NCBI RefSeq assembly: GCF_002944405.1
Contig: NZ_CP024309.1
Coordinates: forward strand, 310,001 to 374,000
DNA length: 64,000 nt
Direction of reading: 5' to 3'
Origin: Sinorhizobium fredii
GTDB lineage: Bacteria > Pseudomonadota > Alphaproteobacteria > Rhizobiales > Rhizobiaceae
Shown: piece after piece, positions 18,142-27,182 of the stretch
Layout: each line of letters begins with the position of its first letter
How positions within the stretch are numbered: the first letter of the stretch is position 1
Program-made: the position numbers and the translations under genes
The notes under the pieces: generated by a model
What the model was told of the DNA's origin: nothing
The model's input: the letters and a program-made list of their open reading frames with translations, nothing else
The model's database searches: none

Positions 18142-18779
18142 CCAGCCGCCAGACCCGCCACACTTCGCGGTGGAAGCGGTTGAGCACCGGAAAGTGTGAG
18201 CAGAGGAGTAATTGATGATCCGAACGCGGACCGCTCACTGAGCTCGAAACCGTACTGACCAGCCAACGATGTAGTCCGGTTGTGATCAGAAATTACTGCG
18301 CGTATACATGAATTCGTCGACTATCCTAGTGAGCGAGGAATTCCGGTCGCAGATGTGATCGAAGCCCAGGCAGAGCTATCTCTGTGCTATGCGATTGCGC
18401 GTTTCTGGAAGTGCCGTGGTCGACCTCCCGGCAAGCTTTGGCGCGGACCAAGAAAACCACTAGAAGGGCCACGGAAATTGAGCCCCCGGGAACCCTTTCC
18501 CGCACCCTCCGATAAGTCGTGCCCCTGGGATTCCTGAAAACAAAGCACTTTCCGATTTTTGAGGCGAACCACCTGCAAGACGCTATTCAGCCTACGTGAG
18601 ACATTGAAGGCGCTTGACATGGCAGGAGGCTTTCAGGGGCCACGTGTAGATCGTCAACTACCAGCCAGCGTAGTATCCGTGCCGGCCGGGGAACTGTAGA
18701 AAACTTGTATGCCCGAATGAGAGAAGCTGATGCCGTATTACGCTCGAACGACCGCAACGCAAGGAAAGGTCAACAGCCA
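18142..18779. other. Intergenic region upstream of the ATP-grasp operon
   Basis: No gene is recognised in these 638 bp. A weak match to a sigma-54 element (TGGCAGGAGGCTTTCA, about 18628-18643) has the -24 GG but lacks the -12 GC. The ribosome-binding site AAGGAAAGG of the next gene is at the right end. Confidence 0.4.
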
Positions 18780-20045
18780 ATGGCAAGAAGAGCACTTATC
18801 TTGGTTGAAGGTTCAAGGACTAACGGTCTGCTATACGTTCAAGCGGCCCAGCGTCTTGGACTTCACCCAATCACCCTGGCGGCTGATCCAACTCAGTACG
18901 ACTATCTTGCGGCGGAAAGCATTGAGGCCATCCAGGTCGACACCCACAACTTCGATGCACTGGTGCGCGTATGCTGTCGGCTGCTTGCGACGTATGATAT
19001 TGCTGGCATCACTGGTTTTACGGCCCTCGATGAGTCGCTCTATTTGAAAGTTGCCAAGCTCTGCCGGCATTTCTATTTGCCGGGGCCGGACCCGACGTCG
19101 ATTGAAAGATGCAGCGACAAATTTACCCAACGTCAGTCCCTCGCGCAGGCCGGCGTTCCAGTGCCCGCTTACCAACTGGCAGAAAATGCGATGGAGGTGG
19201 AAAGCTCCGCCGCGCAGATCGGACTGCCGGTGATTCTTAAGCCAGTTGAGGGCAGCGGCAGCAGCGGCGTCCGGTTGTGCCGCGATGTAGATGAGTTAGC
19301 CGAGCATACAACATATCTGTTGGGAGGGGCGTACGAATGGCGGTCTTCGCCGAAGATACTGGTCGAAGAGTTTGTACAAGGCCCATTCTATGAAGCTACT
19401 ACTATCGGATATGCGGTCATTGCCTTCGGTGCTGCCGACTTTAACCGCCCACCGCATTTCATCCCTTGCATGAGCATGTTTCCCGCCCCCCTAACTGAAG
19501 AGGAGCAAGGGCGTATTGCTGATGTTTCGCTGAGTTGCTTGCGAGCTCTAGGTCTCGGCTGGGGGCCAGCGAATATTGAATTCCGCTGGACGAACCGTGG
19601 CCCAGTCGTAGTGGAAGTCAATGCGCGTCTTCCGGGTTGGACCACTCCTCAGTTGGTTCAGCTCGCTTACGGCGTCGATATCATCAACGAGCACATCAAG
19701 CTTGTCATTGGCGACGAAAGCAACCTGCGCCCAAAGTGTTTGAGCATATCGGCCGCCCGATTCTTAGTTGCTGATCGCGATGGCATGCTTGGTCGGATCG
19801 AAGGCGACGGGCGGGCGGCAACCGTACCGAGTGTCGTCGAAGTCAAATTTTACGTTGAACCCGGCACTCCGATTGTGCGGAAAGGTGATTACCGAGACAT
19901 GATCGGACATGTCATCGCCGCGTCGCCCGACCGCACTCAGACCGAGACCATACTTCAACGTGCCATCGACCTAATCGATTGGTCGATCACACCACTTCCC
20001 CGCAAGGGGTCATCGCCGCCTGAACCTTCGTCGGATATGGAATAG
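18780..20045 (+). CDS. ATP-grasp carboxylate-amine ligase
   Basis: A 421-residue ATP-grasp enzyme of the carnosine-synthase/BacD/carbamoyl-phosphate-synthase-like group, which joins a carboxylate to an amine through an acyl phosphate. The glycine-rich loop is [19 protein letters not shown] (about residue 148), with the metal and ATP residues in NIEFRWTNRGPVVVEVNARL. ATG 18780 is chosen because AAGGAAAGG precedes it and homology starts at RRALILVEGS. It is followed after 175 bp by a glutamyl-tRNA-reductase-like gene on the same strand. Its grasp domain resembles that of the fusion protein at 27183-29882, so the two may act in one pathway making a small peptide. The substrate is unknown. Confidence 0.85.
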   Translation: MARRALILVEGSRTNGLLYVQAAQRLGLHPITLAADPTQYDYLAAESIEAIQVDTHNFDALVRVCCRLLATYDIAGITGFTALDESLYLKVAKLCRHFYLPGPDPTSIERCSDKFTQRQSLAQAGVPVPAYQLAENAMEVESSAAQIGLPVILKPVEGSGSSGVRLCRDVDELAEHTTYLLGGAYEWRSSPKILVEEFVQGPFYEATTIGYAVIAFGAADFNRPPHFIPCMSMFPAPLTEEEQGRIADVSLSCLRALGLGWGPANIEFRWTNRGPVVVEVNARLPGWTTPQLVQLAYGVDIINEHIKLVIGDESNLRPKCLSISAARFLVADRDGMLGRIEGDGRAATVPSVVEVKFYVEPGTPIVRKGDYRDMIGHVIAASPDRTQTETILQRAIDLIDWSITPLPRKGSSPPEPSSDME

Positions 20046-20220
20046 ATATGGAAGGGACACTAGCGCGGCGTGCGGATGGTTGCGTATGCAATCTGATTAT
20101 CAATCTGAGCAGGCGACGCGGGACATCCTCCGCATCTGAACGAACTCTCGATGAAGTGTGAGATCTCAAGGGCGCTCCGCGTCAAAGACTGCTTAGGTTC
20201 ATTGAGTTTAGGAGGGAACA

Positions 20221-21180
20221 TTGAACAAGCTTCTTGGCAAATATGTTGATTACCAAATGACCTCGCCTTTGGAAATGGCGCATCATTCGGCGAAGATTAA
20301 GCCACTTGCGGCCGACCTCACTAAAAGGGGAATTCTGCTTATCGCAACTTGCTTACGAGTTGAGGCATATAGTGAGGAGTCCGCGCTTAGAAGTCTTAAT
20401 AGCCCGGTGTTTGCGGATTTTTCATGCAAATTCGTCAAAGGTACTGTCGCTATTGCGCAGCGCCTCGCAGAAATTGCGTCCGGCGCTCATTCCCAGATCC
20501 TTGGTGAGAATTACATCAGCGAGCAACTCACGAAAGCTATTGAACTTCTTGATCCAACACTTGCGATTTATCAGATCGCACGATTGGCAATTGACGTAGG
20601 TCGCGCCTCGCGCGAGCGGCAGCGGTTCGTTGCATCGTTCAACTACGATCAAATCGTTCGAGAAATCATAGCTGACCGATTTCAGTCTGGAGAGGCACCC
20701 GACTGCTTTTACATGATCGGGGCGGGTATGCTGGGTCGCGAGTTTCTCAGGAGTGGTGTGGGAGAGAGGTTCCGTTCAACGATAGTCGTAACGCGAAATC
20801 CCAAAAACCTACGCAAGCGTCTCCGCTCCTACACAGACAGAAAAATCTCGTTCATGCGTCCAGCGGAGATTGGATCCGTACCTGAGCCTCGGTCGATGGT
20901 AGTAATAGCGACCGCCGATGTCAATGATGACTACAAAAACACTCTTCAAAACGCACTGGTTCGGTTGGGGCCACGCATCATAGTGGATTTATCGTCAATT
21001 CCGGTGCTTTCAGAAACGATTGCCAGCCAGTTCAGGTACGTAAGTATGTATGACGCAGAGTTTTTGCATTTCATCGACAAGAACAATGAGCATTTAGCAC
21101 AGCAACGGTCGGCCCTGTGTTCCGACATAGATGCCTCCCTCCGGATGGAACAAACCCATCTTTCCGCGCGGGCTACATAG
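20221..21180 (+). CDS. Short glutamyl-tRNA reductase-like protein (HemA paralogue)
   Basis: A 319-residue protein with the N-terminal catalytic and NAD(P)-binding domains of glutamyl-tRNA reductase. The catalytic Cys lies in LIATCLRVEAYS (family STCNRTE). The specificity loop is GAHSQILGENYISEQL (family GLDSMVLGE). The dinucleotide motif is MIGAGMLGREF. Housekeeping HemA is about 420-490 residues; the C-terminal dimerisation helix seems absent. Start is TTG 20221 with a strong AGGAGG 6 nt upstream. It probably is not the haem enzyme, because its motifs diverge and it sits beside an ATP-grasp gene. It may reduce or divert an aminoacyl-tRNA for a specialised metabolite. Confidence 0.8.
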   Translation: MNKLLGKYVDYQMTSPLEMAHHSAKIKPLAADLTKRGILLIATCLRVEAYSEESALRSLNSPVFADFSCKFVKGTVAIAQRLAEIASGAHSQILGENYISEQLTKAIELLDPTLAIYQIARLAIDVGRASRERQRFVASFNYDQIVREIIADRFQSGEAPDCFYMIGAGMLGREFLRSGVGERFRSTIVVTRNPKNLRKRLRSYTDRKISFMRPAEIGSVPEPRSMVVIATADVNDDYKNTLQNALVRLGPRIIVDLSSIPVLSETIASQFRYVSMYDAEFLHFIDKNNEHLAQQRSALCSDIDASLRMEQTHLSARAT

Positions 21181-21426
21181 CGCTCCGATATGCATTGCAT
21201 TCGTTGGCCGATATCGATCGCGCAGTTGAGACTTTTGTGGAGGTTGGCAGAGACCTGGGAGTAATCTAATAGCTTGAGGCGGATCGCGACGGACGCATTT
21301 CCAAGATCTCCTCAGATGAAATCGTTTGACGACAAACACGATGTAGGGGCATCAAGCAGCGCAATGGCTGCGTGACATTTCGCCTCCATTGCTCCATTGG
21401 TAGCGGTCTAATAGTAAGATCGTGCC

Positions 21427-22149
21427 CTACTGCAAAGCAAGGCTGCCAGTGGAGGCAAGAGTCAGTCGGCAAAGATCTGTGATGTCGTAGATGGGTAAAC
21501 CTGTTTTGTGGCGGAGAGCCTTCGTAACACATGGGAACCCTGTGCATTCGAAGAGCAACATCCCTATCTCAGGATGCTTGGCGCGTAGTTGCGCGACGCA
21601 AGCTCCGACCTCCTGCTCAATCTGATCAATGCTGGTTAGAACCAGCGGACGTGACAACGCGTCGCGTACGTATTTGCCGCCTTCGATCCCGCCGACAACT
21701 ACTCTCGCTCGGTCCGCTGGATTTTCGATACCAAACAAATCTTCACTGCAATGCCTTGAGTCTGCCGTAATCACCGCAAGCTTTTGAGCTGGTGATAGCT
21801 GACGGAGCAAAGTCGGAATAAGGAGAAGGCTTGACATCGCCACGGGCACATTGACTGCTGCGGAGACCGCTGCCTGATGCCGAATGAAGAAGCCACAGTC
21901 GGCGGAAATCACATTGGCGCCTCGGGCTACTAAGCGCTGAGCCGCTGCAACGCAAGCGCCCTCAAGTGACGGATCACCGCGAATGACAGTATCCGCTAGT
22001 GCGCCATCCACAAGCTCGGTTAAGATTGGTACGCTAAAAGTCTCTGGATTTTGAAGTGCGCCTTCCCGCTGAACATTGAACGGGCTATCCGGCATCAGAC
22101 CTTCATCAAGCTCAAGAATTCCAAGCACAAGTCTGGCATGCGACGTCAT
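21427..22149 (-). CDS. Asp/Glu/hydantoin racemase-family protein
   Basis: A 240-residue protein of the Asp/Glu racemase superfamily. The paired active-site cysteines are visible in ISADCGFF (near residue 80) and LLFECTGFP (near 200), so both halves of the two-base mechanism are present. ATG 22149 is preceded by AAAGGAG; the longer open frame up to 22308 lacks similarity. It follows the M24 gene (22320-23489) on the same strand and is likely co-transcribed. A related protein (EutA) occurs in ectoine-utilisation loci. Racemase or arylmalonate-decarboxylase-like activity is possible. A truncated paralogue is at 17770-18141. Confidence 0.82.
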   Translation of the reverse strand: MTSHARLVLGILELDEGLMPDSPFNVQREGALQNPETFSVPILTELVDGALADTVIRGDPSLEGACVAAAQRLVARGANVISADCGFFIRHQAAVSAAVNVPVAMSSLLLIPTLLRQLSPAQKLAVITADSRHCSEDLFGIENPADRARVVVGGIEGGKYVRDALSRPLVLTSIDQIEQEVGACVAQLRAKHPEIGMLLFECTGFPCVTKALRHKTGLPIYDITDLCRLTLASTGSLALQ

Positions 22150-22319
22150 CGATGACGCTCCTTTGTTACGAATGTTGTTAAGGAATGATTTCGGCTCATC
22201 GGTCATGATATGCGTTACTGATGAGTAGGTTCGCATTTCGATGCGTTCTTGTTTCAGCTTTTTTTGAGCCCCTGTGATGTTATTTTGGTCGCCCGGTCTC
22301 CAGCGCATCCTCGCTGGGA

Positions 22320-23489
22320 TTAGATCTCGAATATCTCCCGAGGAAGAGCACTGAATGTTTCAACGCCGGTTTTGGTAACACGAAAAATCTCGCTGATTAC
22401 ATAGCCGAGATCTTCATTGATCCAGTTGCCGAGCATCAAATCGAAAGTCATATTCGGCTGCAAGATGGTAGCATCGCCCACCTTGAGACTGGCCGTCGGC
22501 TCGACCCATTCAATTCCCACCGCGTAGCCACATCGCGACTCCTTCTCGATGCCGTACTTGTGAAGGGTGGTGCTGAAGGCGGCAGCGACATCACCGCAGG
22601 TCACACCTGGACGGATTGCGCTTAGTGCGGCGTCCATTCCTGCGATGTGCGCATCATGCACACGGCGTAGACGCGCGGACGGCTTGCCGATCGAGAATGT
22701 GCGCGCCAGGGGCGAAACATAGCCATGACGAACCCCGCCGATCGTAAGGTTGATCTGCGAACCTTGCCGGAAGACGTCCTCGGCCCACTGGATGTGGCAG
22801 GTGGACGTTCTCGGGCTGGCGCACAGAAAGAAGTGGGTTAGATCCGTGCCCGCCTTCCCGTTCGCGCCACGTATCAGCGTCGAGGTGATTTCCGCCGCAG
22901 CTTCAGCCTCGGCAACGCCCGGACGGATCAATTCTTTGGCACGCAGCATGCCTGCGTCAGTTATGGCCGCAGATTCACGCATGTAGGAAATCTCTAGATC
23001 CGATTTGACGCCTCTGATCCAATCAACCCTGTTGCGAAAATCTACGATCTTGGCTTCCGGCAACCTTGCCTTTAATTTCTCGAGAGTTTGGGCGGGGAAC
23101 AGCCTTGCCTCGATTCCAATGCATTTCCGTCCGAAGCCACTGTCCAAAAGGAGATCGATCACCGTATCCCAGCCATCCTTGTCAGGATCGGCAAGGAGAG
23201 CTTCCGGGTAGGCGAAAATGCGACCGCGTTCGATAAACATCTGATGGATCGCTGCAGGGGCATCTTTACGGCAAGTGATGAAGCTCGGCTCTTCGTCTAT
23301 TGAAGAAACAATAAGGGCTTGCGGCTGCCAGCCAGTCTTGGATGTGTAGCCGGACAGATAAGTTATGTTAGCGGTTGAATTGACCACAAGAGCGTCAACG
23401 TCATGCCGCTCCATTTCCACCTTGACGGCGGACAGACGCTTCAAATATTCACTCCGCGGGAACGCCTGCGGCCCTCTTGGCATTGCCAT
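22320..23489 (-). CDS. M24-family hydrolase, ectoine-hydrolase-like (second copy)
   Basis: A 389-residue paralogue of the protein at 3348-4517, with shared stretches GPQAFPR, ARTFSIGKPSARLRRVHDAH and IAGMDAALSAIRPG. The canonical Asp metal ligands are again absent: the region reads TIGGVRHGYVSPLARTF. The start at 23489 has AAGGAGG 8-9 nt upstream. It is the first gene of a two-gene unit with the racemase. Two diverged, intact copies suggest two related substrates or a heteromeric enzyme, as I recall for y4tL/y4tM. Confidence 0.82.
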   Translation of the reverse strand: MAMPRGPQAFPRSEYLKRLSAVKVEMERHDVDALVVNSTANITYLSGYTSKTGWQPQALIVSSIDEEPSFITCRKDAPAAIHQMFIERGRIFAYPEALLADPDKDGWDTVIDLLLDSGFGRKCIGIEARLFPAQTLEKLKARLPEAKIVDFRNRVDWIRGVKSDLEISYMRESAAITDAGMLRAKELIRPGVAEAEAAAEITSTLIRGANGKAGTDLTHFFLCASPRTSTCHIQWAEDVFRQGSQINLTIGGVRHGYVSPLARTFSIGKPSARLRRVHDAHIAGMDAALSAIRPGVTCGDVAAAFSTTLHKYGIEKESRCGYAVGIEWVEPTASLKVGDATILQPNMTFDLMLGNWINEDLGYVISEIFRVTKTGVETFSALPREIFEI

Positions 23490-24224
23490 TTTTCACTCCT
23501 CCTTAGTGACAACATCTAGCTGCGCGCACTGGGAAACCGGCACGATAGTGCGCAGCCCTCTTCGCCATTCGTTGCAACAACTATCTCTCTCGGACTGTTG
23601 TACGGTCCAACAGGAACTTGCTGCCGATGAAAGCCCATCCAACGACAATTAAAGAATAACGCATGTGAGAAAGGAATTTTCGTCGGACGGTAGCCGCCGC
23701 TGAAATGTACATGACACCAAAGGATGCGATTTGAAACGCAACAATTGTCGAGGAAAGCTTTTGAAAATCGCGAAAGGCAGACCCGCTCTCGGGTAGTTGA
23801 CGTCTGGGCAGCTCTGATCCTACCCGCGTTCGAACGCAGGACTGATGCTGTCGTTGAGGAACATCATGATCGCTTCGCCGCACGAGCAGAGCGCCCGTTT
23901 GCGCTCGACCCGGCGTCACAAGGGGCACGTCCTCGTTTACATCAGCGGGCGCCAATTCGCCGACGGACACTGCCGCTTCTGGGCACCTTGCCAATGGCTG
24001 GACAACGAAGTTCAACCCATACAATCGGCGGCTGACGATCGTGCCTCTCTCCCCGATCGATTCAGTGAATGCCCGCGATGAGGTCGACGGCCTTTTCTAA
24101 AGCCGCCACGCCAAGACCATCGTCAATGAAGCACTGCACCCAGGAAGTCATTCGATCATTCGATGTAACCTCAGCAGCAATAACCGAGTAGAAACGCCTC
24201 AGCTCCAATGTCTAATGGAGTTGC
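23490..24224. other. Intergenic region, no recognised gene
   Basis: About 735 bp between the M24 operon start and IS66 debris. The frames on both strands show no family motif. The left end should contain the M24 promoter. Confidence 0.45.
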
Positions 24225-24420
24225 GCCTACCGGCACTTGGAGGTCCTGACAGACGAAATCGACCAAGCTTTCCATCACGCAAGCCTTTCCCCGAGCATCT
24301 GCCGCGCGAACGCGTCGTCATTGCCGCGCCAGCGAACTGCCCGTGCTGCGGATCGGCCAAACTGGCGAAGCTGGGTAACACGTCACCGAGACGCTGGAAG
24401 TGATCCCGCGTCAGTGTGTA
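24225..24420 (+). pseudogene. IS66 transposase TnpC fragment (zinc region)
   Basis: The frame encodes EHLPRERVVIAAPANCPCCG and SAKLAKLG, the zinc-binding start of IS66 TnpC with its CxxC motif. After a frameshift near 24380 it continues VTETLEVIPRQ. The rest is missing, and the fragment abuts a relaxase pseudogene. This region is precisely what the deleted TnpC at 11665-12519 lacks, although the copies are of different subtypes. Confidence 0.75.
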
Positions 24421-25262
24421 TAGCCCCGGGGACTTAACTGACGGGTGTTCGGAGAGATGGCTGACATCGATCCCGAAACCTCCACCGAGCTCGACCGGGT
24501 CGCGGGCAATGAGCTTGCGATCGAGCCAAGTCGCGCCATCAGCCTTGATCTGCGCCTCAAGCGAGAGAGCGGAACGAACGGCCAAGGCGACACGGCGGGC
24601 GCCCTTCGCGTCCTCGAAGGAACGCAGTTCGACAATCGAGCCCGGCGCGCTGTCGCCCGCCGCCTCGATATCGGGAACACGAAAACCGGACCGGATATAG
24701 TCTCGGTCGATGACGAGGTCCTGGCCGTCGTCGGCGCGCCCACGCCAATGACATGGACATGCGGATTGTCGGTGTTCCAAGTGATCGACGCCGACCCAGT
24801 CGAGCCTCATCCCGAGATCCTTCTCCGCCTGCGCCATCAGCTCGCGGTTCAAGCGTTGGAGGTCCTCCATATCGGCTGCATCTTCCGGCGAGACGATGAA
24901 GCGGAACTGGTGTGGCGGTCGTCGTCTGAGCGGCCGGCGAACGCCTTGGCATCAACATCATCACTCTCGGGCCCGAACAGGCGCGCCTTTTCGCCATCAC
25001 GGGTAATCGAGGTGTCGCGCGAGAGGCGCGCACTGTCCCTTGTTGCGCACGACGCGCGCCTTAACCATGCAAAGCCGCGTGCGACTGGTGATCAGCCGAT
25101 TGGCGCGGACGCTGGCAACAAGGCCCCTGCTGAGGAGCGGGAGACACGCCCGCCGACCTTATCCACGGCAGCGAGCGCCTGGGCGGTGTAGGGCCGCGCC
25201 CTCTGACTCCGGGAGGATCGGATGCATCCGGGCCGGACTTGGAAATCATCGTCGCCGCGCAT
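24421..25262 (-). pseudogene. RlxS-type conjugative relaxase, degenerate
   Basis: The minus strand from 25262 reads MRGDDDFQVRPGCIRSSRSQ, then AQALAAVDKVGGRVSRSSAG, then at about 25055 VKARVVRNKGQCAPLARHLD, the opening of rhizobial RlxS (DUF3363) relaxases. Further on come DLQRLNRELMAQAEKDLGMR, LDWVGVDH and GRADDGQDLVIDRDYI, the HUH-like nuclease region. At least four frame changes and deletions separate these pieces, and the C-terminal half is missing. It is a relic of an integrative conjugative element, as found in Mesorhizobium symbiosis islands. Confidence 0.78.
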
Positions 25263-25519
25263 CAGCATATCCGGCGCGATGTCTGATCTTCGTTGAACGA
25301 CAACAAAAATTTGGATGCCTGCACATCGTGGTTCGCGCGGACGATGTGCGCAATTGACCTAAAAGGCCATTCAAAACAACCGACCGTCCGAGTCGCGATG
25401 TGCGAGGCTTTTATCTTGCCACACCCGGTTGCCTCGTCGGCTCCCTCACCCTCTGCCGCACGAGTTACGATCCGGACCGCCGCAGCACCAAGAGCAACAC
25501 TACTCATCGCTGCCGCTCC

Positions 25520-26229
25520 TCATCGGGTACTCGGCGGACGAAGAGGCCTTCGGAAGCCGGTGCGAGAGCCGAGATCGACGATCGCTGTCGTGTTCCCCGA
25601 GCGTTTCGACCGCCTGCCCGCCGACGCGTCTTTCGCTTGATGCACATCGGGTCGCTGCACAAAAAACAACGGCGCATCGGTCCGTTCATTGCGCCGAGAG
25701 CGCGCGACTGGCGCAGCTTCCGCGTCAATCATCGGCACGAGTTTTGCCATGTAGTCGATCGTCTCACGGGCAGCGGATTGCCCGTGACGAGGTGCTTTTC
25801 GGAGCGGCCTGGTCCGGCATTGTAAGCGGCGAGAAAACCCGGCGAGCCGTAAAGGTCGTGCAGTTCGGCAAGGTGGGCAGCGCCGGCCAGAATGTTGTCG
25901 GGGGGATCAATAGCGTCATCGCCAAGCTGATGGCGAATGCACAACTCGGCCCACGTCGCCGGCATGATCTGCATCAGGCCCATCACGCCTTTCGATAAAA
26001 TCGCGGACGGATCATTGCGGCTTTCGACCCGCATGACGGCGCGTATCCAATGCTCCGGAATGGCGAAGCGTTTGGCGGCTGCGGCGATGAACTCGGCATA
26101 CGGATCGTACGCGACCGAGATGAATGCGTGGTCCGCGAGCCCATCACTCGACGGCGGATCGGCCGGCACTGGACCACCAAAAGAGAAAGTCAGCACGAGC
26201 GTGATCGGCAACGCCATGATCGCTCGCAT
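25520..26229 (-). pseudogene. Lytic transglycosylase of a conjugation system, frameshifted
   Basis: From ATG 26229 the frame encodes a signal-like start MRAIMALPITLVLTFSFGGP and the transglycosylase core AVMRVESRNDPSAILSKGVM, GLMQIMPATW and AAYNAGPGR, with the catalytic Glu in VESRND. At about 25755 the frame shifts and MAKLVPMIDAEAAPVARSRR continues the C-terminal tail in another frame. Such enzymes open peptidoglycan for mating-channel assembly (VirB1 type). It lies beside a relaxase relic in the same orientation, consistent with a dead ICE module. Confidence 0.75.
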
Positions 26230-26714
26230 TACGCAATGGCGGCCCGTCTCTCGAACCGCAGCGAGCCTGCCATCGTGCTCGCTGCGGTCCAGGGCAAGGC
26301 TTCGCCGCCGGCCGGAGTTTTCCGGATGGGCAGCGCCCGGAAGGCATGATCGCCATCCGAACAACCGGCCGCCGCCCTTGACCTTCGCTCCGCGCGCCGG
26401 CCATCCGGAAGGTGATTGGGTCGAGGGGATTGATCAGCGTGCAATCGATCACGTGGATTGGGCTTGAAGCGCTGCGGGAACGATTGTTTCGCATGGCTCA
26501 CCCTGTTCGTCGCGCCGGCCTTTGCGCATCCAGTGGAGGTTCCAGATATCCATCTTGGTGTCGGATTCGAACATGCGGGCGCGGATCGGCTCGACGAAGG
26601 AGGGATCGTCGATCGGTGCGGTCCCATGCCGCCGACTTCCTGACCCGGCGGCAAAGACGCGGGTGGTTCGGCGCGTTCTCGACGTCGGTCTTTTCGGCCG
26701 GCAGGATCGGGACT
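26230..26714. other. Region without a recognised gene
   Basis: About 485 bp between transglycosylase and IS66 debris. Several overlapping frames exist but none shows a known motif. It is probably further decayed conjugation-module DNA. Confidence 0.4.
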
Positions 26715-27086
26715 TCATGTCAAGGTCGTCGAGAGACAGTCTAGCGGATCGACGCCATTCATTTTGCAGGGTTGCAGTAAGGGTGGCCACCGTCGCCCGG
26801 GTTCGTCCACCGCCCTCGCTGCCGCCGAATAGACTGTTTTTTCTCGTAATTGTTTGGGGCCTGATCGCCCGTTCGACGATGTTGGAGTCGATCTCGATGC
26901 TCCGTCAGTCGGAAAGCGCTCCAGCCCCTCTCGCCGGGTGAGCGAGTAGCGGATCGCCTCGGCCGTTTTGGATTTTCCCGAGACCTTGCCCAGCTCCTTT
27001 TCCCAGAGCTCGAAGAGGCTGGTGACGAATTCATCTTCTGTCGTTTGCGTCCCCATGCCAACCCTCAAAATTGGTCGGCCCACCAC
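26715..27086 (-). pseudogene. IS66 transposase TnpC C-terminal fragment
   Basis: The frame gives ELGKVSGKSKTAEAIRYSLT and, at the other end, CKMNGVDPLDCLSTTL, with frameshifts in the middle where LDSNIVERAIRP would be. It matches the same part of TnpC as the fragment at 9930-10545. Only about 110 residues remain. Confidence 0.78.
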
Positions 27087-27182
27087 GAATCAGACGACGC
27101 TCAACTCAGGGATCCAAACACGCAAAATGCGGCACTTCGTTCACACAGACCCGTACGAAATCCCAACACCTATCCCACATCG

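Noticed and set aside
18628..18643. Sigma-54-like TGGCAGGAGGCTTTCA upstream of the ATP-grasp gene
   Set aside because: The -12 element lacks GC or GA and no NifA site is nearby.
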